NCBI RefSeq assembly: GCF_907165205.1
Contig: NC_058193.1
Location: 18,179,521 to 18,243,520, forward strand
Length of the DNA stretch: 64,000 nucleotides
Direction: 5' to 3'
From: Coccinella septempunctata
Taxonomy: Eukaryota > Arthropoda > Insecta > Coleoptera > Coccinellidae
The notes below the pieces were generated by a model, which ran no database searches, was not told where the DNA came from, and saw only the letters and a program-made list of their open reading frames with translations. The translations under genes were made by a program, and so were the position numbers. Positions 1-11,705 of this stretch are shown piece after piece (position 1 is the stretch's first letter; the number at the start of each line of letters is the position of its first letter).

Positions 1-599
1 TTTTCATTTCATATTTACGCCTTTGAAAATATTTAATTCTCAAATATTCAGTACATTCATTCCGATAGGCAGAGTAAATGTAAAAAACCGTTTATCTGTG
101 TTAAACGTTGTTTTTCTTGCATGCCGTTGAAGATTTCGACGTTTTTCTGATGTTGATATGCGATAAACCGGAGCTGACGACGTTTTTCATTCTTGTTGCA
201 TTCTGGAATTTTCAGATTTTTAACGTGTGGGGGGATTTGCCTGTAAAAGCAGATTTTCCCCCGCGACGGTCTCTTTTACTTTTTGATTTCTGCTCTTTCA
301 CTTTGACTCTTTTACGCTCTGTACTTTTCTGCGATTCGACGTTAATTGTGTGCACGACAAGCCGTTCAACAATTTAAAAAATAATTTTGTGTTATTGTGC
401 TATTAGAAATTAATTTTTAGTTTTTCATTTGTTTTCCGCGAGTGCCTGAAATAAAGGAGGTAGGTCCCCGTCTTTACCGTTCAGTTTCTTAATTAGACCT
501 ACACCGGTTACTTCTTTGACACTGCTGTACTGTATCGCTTTCTGTTATATTTTATCGTACTTTACCCTGTTTCGCGAGTCTGACTTTTCCCTTCGCTAT
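1..599. other. anonymous sequence, no gene recognised
   Basis: Less AT-rich than much of the window, with pyrimidine-rich stretches. The open frames here (for example 108-377) have no recognisable domain, and their hydrophobic look follows from the T-rich base composition. AATAAA occurs near 451. It could be part of an LTR or an untranslated region, but I see no paired terminal repeat that would prove it. Confidence 0.4.
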
Positions 600-840
600 C
601 CGTCATGGCGCGTAAGCCCTTGGGGTACTGAAGGGAAAGTCCCGTCCACCACCCTGTTCGCGTTCCGCGTCATAAGTGTTGAATCCGAAATCTTTTCTTT
701 CAGTCATGGCGCGTAAGCCCTTGGGGTAGAGAATAAGAGATACCGCTCGTCGTCAGTGAAATCCCGTAGTTGCGCTAAAAATAGACATTTTCGTCGATAT
801 CAGTCATGGAGCGTTAGCCCTTGTGCTAGCGAATAAAAGT
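600..840. repeat. three imperfect tandem units of about 100 bp
   Basis: A block reading GTCATGGCGCGTAAGCCCTT (or close variants) recurs at about 602, 703 and 803, so the spacing is almost exactly 100 bp. Units 2 and 3 both start with CAGTCATGG and continue into GAATAA. Only about 40 bp of each unit is conserved. The conserved part is GC-richer than the flanks. It may be a degenerate minisatellite or internal repeats of an LTR; no coding role is visible. Confidence 0.6.
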
Positions 841-2059
841 CTCGAATAGATCCGCCCTGGTTGTGTTTCTTTTCATTGGAGAAATACAATTAATTATTAC
901 ATCCCGATACCATATAGCAAGTCTTTTCTTTTCGCTAGGTCATCCTTAGTATTCATTTCGTCAGTTCTGGTTGGCCCATTTTATTGAACAACCTTTGGTT
1001 TTTCACTGTACCCGGTATAAACTTTACAAAGTGCTCGTGATCGGATAGAATTTCCAATGTATGTTTGCTGATCGACTCACTCATATTTCATACCTACACA
1101 TATTTCAGTTGTACATATAATCAGTTTCCGAAGGTGTGAATAAACTAGTATATAATTTGATTTTGACTACTTCGTTATCGCTACCACCCTAGATAACAGC
1201 AAACTCTGTCTCCGACTAGCAGCTACTCTGGTAGGTTTGCTATTCTTCCTAGTGAAATGAATAGCTGGCGCTCGAGATAAGTTTTCTCCGAGGTAACCAC
1301 GTTACATACTATTTGAATGAGCTGCCCTCAATTCTAAATAGCACTTCTGATACTCTTTCCTCTCTCTTTTTCAATCACTTCGGGCATTTTCATATTATTT
1401 CACAAAACTTTGATTGCACGATCAACGAATTGACAGTGATCTGATTTCGAAAATGAAATCACTGAAACCTTTTCATTTCTAAATATATTGAGGAAGTCTA
1501 AATTGGGAATCATTGAATGGATGTATATGGATCATAATTCAATGCCAGAATGATATGCTGAAGGCTCATGAGTGAATGATCGATTGAAACCAAATTGGCG
1601 TTTATCCTTCAATCTAGATATGATTCCCAAATCAAGCTTTGTTGAAGCGCCTTCTAGTTACAAAAACTCAAGAAAATTATTTCGTCTTTCATCTGATATT
1701 TTTAAAAGAAAAACTTGATTCGATATCCACTTTTTCAAACCTGTCATATTTTGAAAATGGCTGGTAAAATTTTTTTATGAAATCATATTCGAATAACTCA
1801 TAAAAAAGAATAGGAAGAATGTAATAATCATGTTCGAGTAGGACTTGAAACCAGCGAGTAGGTAATTCATAATTATTGAAAATGACAATTTCTCAATTAT
1901 TTTCATAACTCAAAATCAAGGAATAATAAGCCGGTAATGTTTTCATATTTGGATTAGTCAGGAAAAAGAGCTCCAGCATGTGTCATTCGTTTTCTTTTAG
2001 CTGCTCTAGTTTTCCAGAACCCCTCAGTAGACGAATTTTCCCACTCTGTACTTGACTAA
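841..2059. other. anonymous AT-rich sequence
   Basis: No gene recognised. One short stretch at 1651-1683 (TTCTAGTTACAAAAACT and onward) matches sequence just inside one end of the 1.2-kb element copy near 43025-43055, so it is a scrap of that repeat family. Confidence 0.4.
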
Positions 2060-2184
2060 GGCTCGGTTGTTCTATTCTGGTTTAAACCGAGATTAAAGTT
2101 AATCCTGGATAAACGTAACAGATTTGAACGGAAATGTCAAAATTAATTCAGGATTAACTTTAATCACGAATTGAACAACTGGGC
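2060..2184. repeat. palindromic MITE, about 125 bp
   Basis: The ends are inverted: GGCTCGGTTGTTC on the left and GAACAACTGGGCC on the right. Inside them GATTAAAGTTAATCCTG pairs with CAGGATTAACTTTAATC. There is no coding capacity. I could not define a clean target duplication, so the superfamily is open. Confidence 0.65.
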
Positions 2185-3600
2185 CGAAGTATAGTATCAA
2201 GTTAAATTGTGGATATTTCATATGAGATTTTATCAGCTGATATTCAGTTTCTTCAGACATAATAAAACTAAAAGACTTCTTCTCAATCTTCAACAAAATA
2301 TTCTTGAACCGAAAAGCCCAAGCGACACTGCAATCGTAACAAATGTCATTCGTTATTTTGAAGTAGCTTTTTGATTCACCCAAGGAATATTTCTTAAGCC
2401 GTGAGCACATTTTAGCTCAATCAATTGAGCAATGATTTACATTCAAATGTAAATCATTGCTTGAAAATTAATGAATTCTAACGAATTGCTTAAAACGTGA
2501 TTTAATCACTTACCTACTAGAGTGCCCCTCAAAAATGAGATGTGAAGAGAAGCTCGGTTTCTATATCGGATATCTGCGAAGGAACAAACATCTCCAATAT
2601 AAATATCCTAGAGCATACTGATTTTTGCCAAGGACACAAATCTCAGTTGAATTTCTGAGTTCATGTCGAATTAACCCAATTCTAGATTCCAGATGTAGAG
2701 TGTTGAAAACGATACAGAAGTGTGGAACAGGGGCAAAGGGACACGGCATTCAATTTTATCTCTAGCACGTCGCCAAAAGGGTTAGTGCCCTTTGCGGGTA
2801 GTTTCGGACGTCCCTTGGGGCCACATTCAGGGTTAACGAGGTTAACGAGGTGAAATATATAAATACCCATGTCAGACTACTAGGTGCAATAATCAAAACT
2901 TTGGATAATTTTGGTGTGTTTTTGTTAGAAGAATCTTATCGCTCATTGAGATACACGATGAAGGGCCAACCAAACGCAGTTTGTAATTCATAAATATCCA
3001 CCATTATATCAAAAAAGATTGGATTTTTTCCGAAGAGTTCAGAATTTGACTGTGCAAATTCTTACGTCTTAAAATTGTGTAGTTGAGAACAATATTTATC
3101 ATCTCGATTGAGGACTTTTGTTGGTAGTTGAAAGTTAATTTGTATCAATATGCAATGGAACAATACAGGATATCGTTCTTATTATATGTTAACAATTGGA
3201 ATTCACTCGGTTTCTCATCCGATCAAGAACTGAAAAAACAAGTGAATACATTGAACTACAGAAGGAAGAAAAATAGCACTCGAGACATCGATAATGAAGA
3301 AATTTCCTTGAATACAAGCAGGCGGGGGTTTGCATAGTTTGAAATACCAACACCATCCACAAAATTGGAAATGACAATAATGATGTTTAAAAGTGCCATC
3401 CGCTCTTAAGGATGGTCGTTCACCTTGAAATCAGAAATCAACAACAAATCTAGGTCTAGGAGGATAATCTTGGAGAAGCTCGGAATATCATAAATACAAG
3501 GTAATTCACGCGTAAACGGACAAACGAAAACCTTGAATAGAGGGCATTGAGCTGAGTTCAAAAACATCTCATATGTGTGTCTTAGATACTCCGTTTCCGA
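2185..3600. other. anonymous AT-rich sequence
   Basis: No gene recognised. The open frames at 2099-2410 and 3128-3337 show no domain, repeat or signal I can support. A tandem GGTTAACGA doublet occurs near 2832. Confidence 0.35.
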
Positions 3601-3790
3601 TATACAGGGGGTTTTCTGAAATTTTCGTTTGGTTAACTCCTGAAATTCCTGATGGATTAGACTGAAAATTTATATTTACATAGGTTAAAATTGTTAGTTT
3701 CAATGAAACAAAACATTAAAATTTGACAAAAATCAGGACCGGACTCAGTGAGGCTTTATTCAACTTCAAACTCATAATAAACACCCCGTA
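3601..3790. repeat. short interspersed repeat F, uninterrupted copy
   Basis: About 190 bp bounded by TATACAGGGGG on the left and CACCCCGTAT on the right. The same unit occurs in reverse orientation at 4965-5072 plus 6299-6388, where it is split by a 1.2-kb element. Similarity continues a few tens of bases past the ACAGGGG end (CGTTTCCGATATACAGG at both sites), so the true unit may be longer. Confidence 0.7.
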
Positions 3791-4176
3791 TGTAGTTTTT
3801 CATCATAATTTCAATATTTTAGTTATTTGCATGATCGATTGTCTCAAATTCAACTTATCTTGAAAAAACAGCCCTGCATAAAAATGGATTTGGAAATGTT
3901 CAACTGACTTTTTTCGTTCTCGAAATATGGCTTGCTTTTGTTTTTGATATTTATAGCATATCTGGTCATTCAGAATTATCATTTACAGTGTAAATAATAA
4001 GATTCATTATTGATGATGAACAAAGGTAGAAATAAAAAACTAACCTATCATGAAAAAATACTTATAACTTGATATCTTCAGAATGAATCGCCTTTTATAG
4101 ACACCTCTGACCTCAAGTACTTTTTCCGATTCATTTTCACCTCTTTCGCCCTTTTATTGGGGGTAATAATTGATCA

Positions 4177-4675
4177 TTGGAATATAATAAAGGTATTTTT
4201 GAATTCTTCATTGATTCCATTATTGCCATTAATGGATCTATAAAGATATCGGTCTTATTACTCTTTGTTATTGAAACATTGATCATATTTATGCACACAA
4301 AAATGTATTTATCAGTATTTCAAGTCCCTTTATCAAGTCAAAAAGATAAAAATGTTCAGAATGCACAAGGAATGGGAGGGGAGGACACCAACATTGGCCT
4401 GCTTGATCCCCTGATCTGACACCCCTCCATTTCTTTCTTTGGGGTTATTTGAAGACCAAGTTCTATGAAACAGATATCCTTACAATGAAACAATTATTAG
4501 ATCGAATAAATGCTGCTTGCGACGAAATTCGAAATAAATGTAATGTAATAAAACGAGCAGTTATGAGCCTCATAAAGATGTCCAAAAAGTGCATAGAATG
4601 TGGTGAAAATAATTTCGAACACCTACCTGACAGAACTAGTATCCACAAGGAGACGATTTATTATGAAGATCAGGT
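4177..4675 (+). CDS. candidate exons of an unrecognised small gene
   Basis: Two adjacent open stretches could be exons. The first (to 4419) contains a hydrophobic run, about residues 24-44 of its frame, that could span a membrane. The second (about 4455-4675) is preceded by a pyrimidine-rich tract ending TTTGAAG and followed by CAG/GTTTCA, a passable donor; it encodes a CxxC pair (CIEC) in a lysine-rich context. The two lie in different frames, and I did not find a convincing junction to join them. I do not recognise a family. They may equally be chance open frames in repeat DNA. Confidence 0.22.
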
Positions 4676-4964
4676 TTCAATTATAATTTGTTTATTATCA
4701 CTAACACAACATTCATCATCATTTTGAATGACAATTTTGAATGAACGAATATGGTATAATTGGTGAATACATTCAACAGAATGAAGAAAAAATTGCAATT
4801 CAACTTCACTTTCATGTGCTCTATTCCTTAGAGGCGTCTGACCACAAAACAATTATTTATAAAACATGATCCACAGGTGGGGCAACCCAATGATTCAATT
4901 ATTCCAAAACAATCATACGTACAGATAACGAAACTGCTGAAATGATTATGAAAAACTTCATGCA

Positions 4965-6388
4965 GGGTGTTTTTCATGAGTTTGAAATTGAATAAAGGCT
5001 CCCTGAGTCCAGTCCGGATTTTTGTCGAACTTTAATGTTCTGTTACATTGAAACTAACAACTTTAACCTATACTCCATTCACATTAATTTTAGCAGTCGG
5101 TTGGCCACGAGGTTGGCCATGAAATAATTTTGTAACTAGAACGGAGTAAGGTTGGCACTCATGAAATGTCGTTAATGTGATAACGCCGTTGCCACAACTA
5201 ATATCAATTTTCATTACGAAAATGCCGAAAGTGATTGGAAAAAGAGACAGGGTTTCAGGAAGTGCTGTTTAGAATTCAGGTCCGCTCATTCAAATAATTA
5301 TACCCTGATATTCTAAAATCCACAATACGTCAGACGGTAGCGAACATATTCAGTGTAAGAGAAAATATAATGTTTCATCTGAATTTAAACGACTTATATT
5401 TCAGCTGAATATGTCCACAATCAGACAGACTGTGAATGAAGAGGATGACAAAGAATTTCCTACTATTGGGAGACCCAAAAAAGTGGTGACATTTGAGAAT
5501 TTTATGTTTGAGTGAATTAATGCGAAAAGTATACTACAGGATTTTCGATTAATGTCATCGTAGAATAAGTTCCGAAAATTGATTTTCCTATTTTTCATTT
5601 GACTTGTCCTATACATTGTAAATGTCTTAAGGTACCAATAAATACCTAATTATTATTATTATTCAATGTATTAAGATGAACAGCCACAAATATGCGCCAG
5701 TTGTCCTGTTTATTGTTTATTCATGTGAAATTTTTGTTCAAAGATGAAGTTCATCTTGACTTGAAACTTCCCTTAATTCCTTTTACTTTTATTGTTGCAA
5801 GATGATTTTTGTTGAAGAATTTAACATTCTTGTAATTATCTGTTAATTCCTTTGGGAGATACCCATTCCCAACCACTGCATCATATGCATTTCATCTTCG
5901 GGTTAATATTTTTGAAATCTACAACTGATGTAACGTATTCAAACTTTAGCTTTAGCCAAAGAAGATAACAAACATTAACTCTCCTCAAGTGCATATTCTA
6001 TTATATTGATCTCTTGTATTTTCCATGCAAATAATTGGATTTGGTATGCCCTCAATTAGTTTGTATAAACTTCAATTATGATCGTCACATATTTTCGACT
6101 TCATATTATCCGAAGAGATTCGACGTTCTGATAAAATACGTAATAACAGAAACTTTTACGTAGAACGGGCAACATAGCGTTGATTTAAAACCCAAAAATG
6201 TTTTAACAAGCTTCATAACCCCACATTTTCATACTATACAGAGTGGAATCCGTCAAATTTCCATGGCCAACCGATTGCTTAAATAAAAGTGAATGGAGTA
6301 TAAATATAAATTTTCAGTCGAATCGATCGAGCATTTCAGGAGTTATAGCCAAACGAAAATTTGACAAATTTTAGAAAACCCCCTGTAT
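4965..6388. repeat. repeat F, second copy split by a 1.2-kb element
   Basis: The left part (4965-5072) and right part (6299-6388) together correspond to the reverse complement of 3601-3790. The uninterrupted copy reads (in this orientation) AACCTATGTAAATAT at the junction; here CCTATA is followed by the inserted element and then TATAAATATAAATT. This paralogous empty site fixes both ends of the insertion. Confidence 0.75.
5073..6298. mobile_element. 1.2-kb TIR element C, copy 1 (TSD TATA)
   Basis: Terminal inverted repeats begin CTCCATTCAC and include TTTTAGCAGTCGGTTGGCCA at the left; the right end carries TGGCCAACCGATTGC and ends GTGAATGGAG. Flanks are TATA on both sides, matching the empty site in repeat F. 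A second copy lies inverted at 41897-43090 and is similar along most of its length, including an AATTATTATTATT stretch. No transposase motif is visible in either copy, so it appears non-autonomous. TA-class elements (Tc1/mariner type) are possible parents; superfamily not proven. Confidence 0.8.
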
Positions 6389-7633
6389 ATCGGAAACAGA
6401 GTTCCTAAGACAGAAGAAGAAGAATTTTCTACTTCCATCTGAGAGAAGGTTATGGTATAAGTATAGACAAAGAACCAGAGCTACCATATATACATCTGGG
6501 TATTTAAGCAACTATTGAGAATGATAAAGCTCATTTGAACTGAAATTATTATTTCCACCAACTATGCTTCTTGCTAATGCGATTAAGCAAGAAAAGAAAA
6601 GAGGAAAATGCGAAGATTCAATGTTCAAAGTATATATACCTGGGGCATAAAGTTTGGATGGTGTCTCTGATTAAAGGATGTTTATAGCTTGAAACATAGA
6701 TACAAGGAATGGAAAATAAACATTTGTTATTGTCCAAAGACTGGAGTGAGATAGTTACTTAGTGTCGCCAATCATAATAGAGATAGTTGAATCTGACATC
6801 ATTGTCGCGTCAATTTCCCATACGAAAAAGTAGGAGCTATACAAATTTATTTATTTCACGCCACTGCCTTAGTGTCGCGCTAGACAGAGGAGCATCGAAT
6901 GTTTATACCACAACAAATACGTTCATAGCACGTCAATGTCCATTCCATGTATTTATGTTCCAAGGTTTATAGGAGGAATAAGAACATCGGAAAAGAATAT
7001 TCCAGAACAACGAAGGCCGCTACAAGCTCATCTCTTTGGGTGAGGGATGAAGAACTATCCCAAGTTGTGGAAGAGGTTTTTTGGTGAGTATCCAAACAAC
7101 AGCTTGGTATATTGCACTACTGAAAGAGCGGTTCCGCTCAGGGTTTTCCGTTAAAAGGTTTTTCTCTCACATGGACATCTTGTTTTTGACAAATACTGAG
7201 GTGAGCAGGAAGATGTATTACTTTGTAATGGCAAAAAAAGGATTCTGATTATTAGTGCTAAATTTTTTTCTCAGTTTCACATACCCATCCCACTTCGTTT
7301 CCACAACAATGCAACTTTCAGGATCTTATAACATCGTTAGGATCTATAATATATACTTTCAGTATCAGCCTATCAGCTGAGATTTGAAAAGGATCAAATC
7401 TTACAGAGACAACTTGTATCTGTGATGTGTTAAACATAGATTAATCTATCATTAAAGCTTTGAATATAGGAATATTTTATGTTCGAAGTGTAAAAGGGAC
7501 TGTTCCTATGTCATTATTTCTATGTATTTTTTGTCTTCTTCTCTGCCTCCTGAATGTCGAAAATTGTCAGGGACCCACATCATGTTGACAGAAGCACCAA
7601 CAAAATTTCTTCAAAAATGACGATCGGTATGAA
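6389..7633. other. anonymous sequence upstream of the 7.6-kb gene
   Basis: No gene recognised. The stretch would contain any promoter of the gene starting at 7634, but I see no TATA and initiator pair that I would defend. Confidence 0.35.
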
Positions 7634-8140
7634 ATGATTTTGAAATGGTTGATATTCTACATAGCGATCTTTTCTTCTCTGGTAATTTATTGTTACTGAC
7701 ATTTGAGTTTTTGGGAAATTTTTTACGCATTTTAGGTGAGTTCAAGAAGTAGTGTGCAACAAGAAACGAAGCACACCATTCGAAACCTTGGTAAAAATAT
7801 CCAACGAATTGAAGAAACCTCTCAAGAGTTAACAGAAAACATAGAAAACACGAAAATCACGTTCGAAGAATTCATTTCCGAAATATTGCGCACTTGTAGC
7901 CAATCCGAAGTTTTCAAAAATCCAAAGCTTGTAATAGAAGTATTTGAAGATTTCTGCTACAACATTAGTGAAGAAATATGGAGAGTTTTCAAAATTTTTC
8001 TTCAATTAATGAATGAAATTTGTTTTATGTTTCGAGGGTTATCATCAGATATATCGAAATTAGCCACAACAATTTACGTGTCAACAAGCAAAACTGAGGC
8101 TATTGTTCTCGGAATAAATATAGTTTTCAAGATTGCCTAA
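7634..8140 (+). CDS. putative secreted protein, two exons, 150 aa
   Basis: Exon 1 (7634-7681) encodes 16 residues beginning MILKWLIFYIAIFSSL, a positively charged start followed by a hydrophobic stretch, as in a signal peptide. A 54-bp intron (7682-7735) starts GTAATT and ends TTTTAG in phase 0. Exon 2 (7736-8140) adds 134 residues with no stop and ends at TAA. The predicted mature protein is charged, mostly helix-forming, and has three cysteines (in RTCSQ, DFCYN and EICFM). I recognise no family. The ATG choice rests on the in-frame splice and the hydrophobic leader; without splicing exon 2 has no ATG near its start. It is flanked by repeats, so a transposon-borne ORF is the alternative. The first AATAAA I noticed downstream is near 8341. 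Confidence 0.5.
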
Positions 8141-8381
8141 TGAGTACAGTTGTATATTTATGAGATCATTATTCTCTCAAGATAATTCAGCAAATACAGA
8201 AATATACATAAAGGTAAGTCTTTTACATGTAGACTGATTTCAACAATAGGTTCTATGCCTTTCAGAACTATACTGACTCATATGTACATACAATACATAT
8301 ATTCATTGAACAGGGGTTTCGTTGATAATTATTATACTAGAATAAAGGAAATAGACAATGGATTTTTATTCTAATTATCTC

Positions 8382-8814
8382 GGAAAAAACTTGATAACTT
8401 CGGATGAAATGAACTTGGTGGAATGATATTTCAGCTGTGAATAGTAGAATAATGGAAATAGACACTGAATCTATCATAATTATTTAAAACTTCACTGGGT
8501 GTTCGCAATGAGATAACGCATTGACGACATATTCAAATTATAGTTTCGGACTTATTCCACAAGTCCCACCCATTATTTTATTTTTGCATTCGATAGTAAA
8601 TTTTTCAAAGGTGATGAATTTTGCTATCGAATGCAAAAAAAAGATACAGGCTGAGCCGTTGGAAATAAGCCCGAAAGCGTTGTCTCATTTCGAACACCCA
8701 GTAGAGATTGAAATGATTATGATAGATGCACTGTCTATTTCCAGTATTCTAATATTCAAAGCTTAATTCTCGTTGCATTAATTTCATCCCATTCATAATT
8801 ATTGAGTTTTTTCC
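8382..8814. repeat. long imperfect palindrome (foldback element), about 430 bp
   Basis: The two halves are inverted copies: GGAAAAAACTTGATAA at the left answers TTATTGAGTTTTTTCC at the right; TGGGTGTTCG answers CGAACACCCA; and the centre holds GCATTCGATAG with CTATCGAATGC. The open frame at 8521-8766 lies entirely in this palindrome and is not a gene. The AATGGAAATAGAC segment at 8453 is also directly repeated upstream near 8343. Confidence 0.75.
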
Positions 8815-10297
8815 AAGACCCTCAAAAGCGAGACAAAAAACCCGAATATCTCAGAAACGGCAGACATATGAGCTGTCAAATAAACTTAGTCCCATCTTCA
8901 TCATGCTTTCTGAATCTGCAGTGAAATACGGGATGTTCCATAAGCAAAAACCTATATTGGTGTCCTGAGACACCCTGTATATTCAAAAACAATTTCAAAA
9001 TATAACCCCAATTGACCTCGATAATTGCATGTTGAAAAAAAATTCGAAAATGCCACTGTTTAAGCGTAATTGCGGTCCGTGTTACCGGTGAAACACCCTG
9101 TATATAAGTCTATAGGAAAGAGGTGGGAATGGTGAAAAATAATTATCATAAACTTCCATACTCTGTATCAGAAATTCCAATCAAATAACATTCTAACTAG
9201 GAGATTGCAATCATGCCCCGGACATTCTGACAATTTTGGGGAAATTCACTAAGTCTCAAATTTACACAGAACACGGAGGAATTGAATTATATTACGTAAT
9301 ATGGTACCTCTCCAAGTTGCTGCGTAACATTTCAACATTAGTTAAGATCAATCCCAGGTGGAAAGCAAGAGTGCTATTTCAGATTAGCTTTTGTTATTTG
9401 TTCCTGTTGTAATTCAAAGTATAACATTACCTTCATTCGAAGTATTACATCATCTCTCATCTCCACCCACATTATTCGAATTCCGGAGTAACGTTCACCC
9501 CTTGCTGAAATCACACAATGGATGACTCTTGTGTGTAAGGTTATCTGAATGTGAATATGCACTCCGAAACCCTTTTTGAAGAAGTAATTAATTTAAAAAA
9601 AAATTCTCTCTCAAATTTATTCCAGATATTGGTTCGCAACACTCAATATTGTTGAGAAACCCTTTATATATATGGTTGACCGAAATAGACATTTTAGAAT
9701 GAAAAGTCCTATTTCCGTACGCTCACTATGTAACAGTGGTATATCGACATGCTGTAACGCCAATCAGTTTCTCACAAAAATTGACCTCCAAACCCTGCTC
9801 TAATATTAATGAAACATTTCACAAGGTAGTCACAAGAAATGAAAAATTTTTTGTTGTTTCAGCAAAAACTTCCCCATTTCATATTTAAAATACATATTCT
9901 CCTACGCTTAAAAACCAATAGCTTATATCCCCCCAACTATAAGTCAAAAGTTATCGTCAATTTTTGAGATTTTTTGGAGATATCACAAATTACAAAAAAA
10001 AAATTGTGCATTTCTTCACGTGAAACACAAACATTATTTCAATGATGTTGATAACAATCTAAGGAATCAATAGGAAAATTTATCAAAAGAAGATGCTCTA
10101 AATGTTCACATTAGGCATTTGTTCACGCGTCACAGAAACGCTTTATGCGTTGCTCTGCTGATCTAATCAAGAGAAAGAGATCAGCAAAAGTTTCACGATG
10201 AATAATGATGAGGCCTATGAATATGAATAAGATGATTTTTCATTTAGAAATGGTACAACATGAACTGAAATAATCTAAAAAACTATACAAACACAAT
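8815..10297. other. anonymous AT-rich sequence with repeat ends
   Basis: No gene. Two ACACCCTGTATA motifs in the same orientation (near 8970 and 9094) are ends of the ACAGGGTGT class of short repeats common in this window. Confidence 0.4.
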
Positions 10298-11310
10298 ATA
10301 TAGGGTGTCCACTTTTAAAAAGGCCAAACTTCATGGTGGTTCAGTTGAAACAAAAAAATGTCATATATCAGATTGTCGAAATATTTACGGATATTCTTTA
10401 ATTTAACATTTTTTGATTTCACGAAATATTTAAAGTTTTTTAATAAAGCCAATTATACTACAGTTATCCTTGTAGCCTCATCGAATTTGACCACATATCT
10501 GGAAACGGCATTAAATCTGCTACATGATGAGAATTTCTGGGTACGAAAAAATTCTTATTGCGAGATTGGTAAGGGGATGAATATCCCGATTCTGACGTGA
10601 ACAAAACCAATCCCATTTTGTCAATGGTTTTATCGATGAAAAATTATTAATTATGGATATGTTTTCTTTAAAGCAACAAATACCTCATTTAGTGTGCTGC
10701 CGAATGGCATAACAATTTTTATTCTTGCTGCTTGTCTTCTGCCGTAATATCATGGCTAACAAGATAACAACAAGAAATTCGAAAAATTCCAAACCTTAAT
10801 TTGATCTATTTATTCTATTTTGAAGCCCTTCATGATTAAATATTGAAGCAATTCCCATGGAAATCATGAATTTATCTGCTGAATCAAATTATCAAAGTAA
10901 CTCAAATTAATAAACGGATGAATGCTGCATTTCAACACATAAAAATCTAAAGGCATAATGTCGGGGCTTCTTAGTGGCCATCTTACCGAACCGTACCTTC
11001 CAATCCATTGCACCCCAAAATATTGATTCATTAAGTCCCGTACATTCCGGCCGAGATTCCGGCTATTATGAGATGGGCAGCCATCCATTTGAGACCGGCC
11101 ATTTTGATTGTAAGCCAATATGTCTGTCAAGCTGCTTTAGATCAATCTACTGAATTTTTCAATGTTAAGGCGATCGGGAAGTATTACTGGTCCGAAAAGT
11201 TCACCTCTCTTGACTGCCAACCACACGTTGATCCTCATGTTGGAAATGAGAAACAATAGTGGCATGGGGGTTTTCTCTTTTCCATACATGGCTATTTCGC
11301 AAATTTATCA
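10298..11310 (-). pseudogene. decayed DDE transposase element (IS630/Tc-like, DDE_3 type)
   Basis: Read on the minus strand, 11310-10864 contains pieces of a transposase catalytic domain: RENPHATIVSHFQH, INVW, ELFGPVILPDRL, then a catalytic-type DGCPSHNSR and, after WIGRYG, the WPLRSPD..PLDFY motif. This order fits the C-terminal half of IS630/Tc1-mariner-related DDE_3 transposases found widely in insects. Several stops and frame changes break it and the N-terminal half is missing. The non-coding part 10298-10860 ends in ATATAGGGTGTCCACTTTT and is repeated, inverted, at 14896-15410. That makes ACAGGRTGTCYAC the likely 3' terminus of the element. Confidence 0.65.
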
Positions 11311-11427
11311 TTCCCGATTTCGTGAAAAAAACAGGCATAATTTTCTTAATTTTTCTAGAATACTAATTGGAAATTGAATGAATTCGCTAGATTCAAGAAA
11401 ACGTACTGATACTCAAAATTATTAACG

Positions 11428-11547
11428 GCCGGTTTCATAATCGCACCTAAAGTCCCTTTAATTTTAAAGCCTCCTTTAACCCTACTAAAAATGACAGTAA
11501 AGGAAGCTTTAAGCTTAAAGTGACGTTTAATTTGATTATGAAACTGG
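11428..11547. repeat. palindromic MITE, about 120 bp
   Basis: Inverted ends GGTTTCATAATC and GATTATGAAACTGG, with TAAAGCCTCCTTTA against TAAAGGAAGCTTTA inside. The trinucleotide ACG flanks both ends, a possible 3-bp target duplication of the PIF/Harbinger type, though the sequence is not the usual TWA. Confidence 0.65.
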
Positions 11548-11705
11548 ACGTAAGCGACAGAAGCTGTCAAATTTTGAATTCAATGTTTACCTACTTTGAT
11601 ATTCAATCACAAAGAGCTTCGAGGTATAGCAAATTTACGAGGATATATTGAAAAATTCTTAGCCTACTAAAGAACCAAACAAAATTTCAATGTCCAAATA
11701 TTTTA

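Noticed and set aside
1..1200. LTR of a retrotransposon
   Set aside because: No second LTR, primer-binding site or TG...CA boundary could be defended from this window alone.
8521..8766. 81-residue open frame as a gene
   Set aside because: It lies wholly within the 430-bp palindrome; the frame is a by-product of the inverted repeat.
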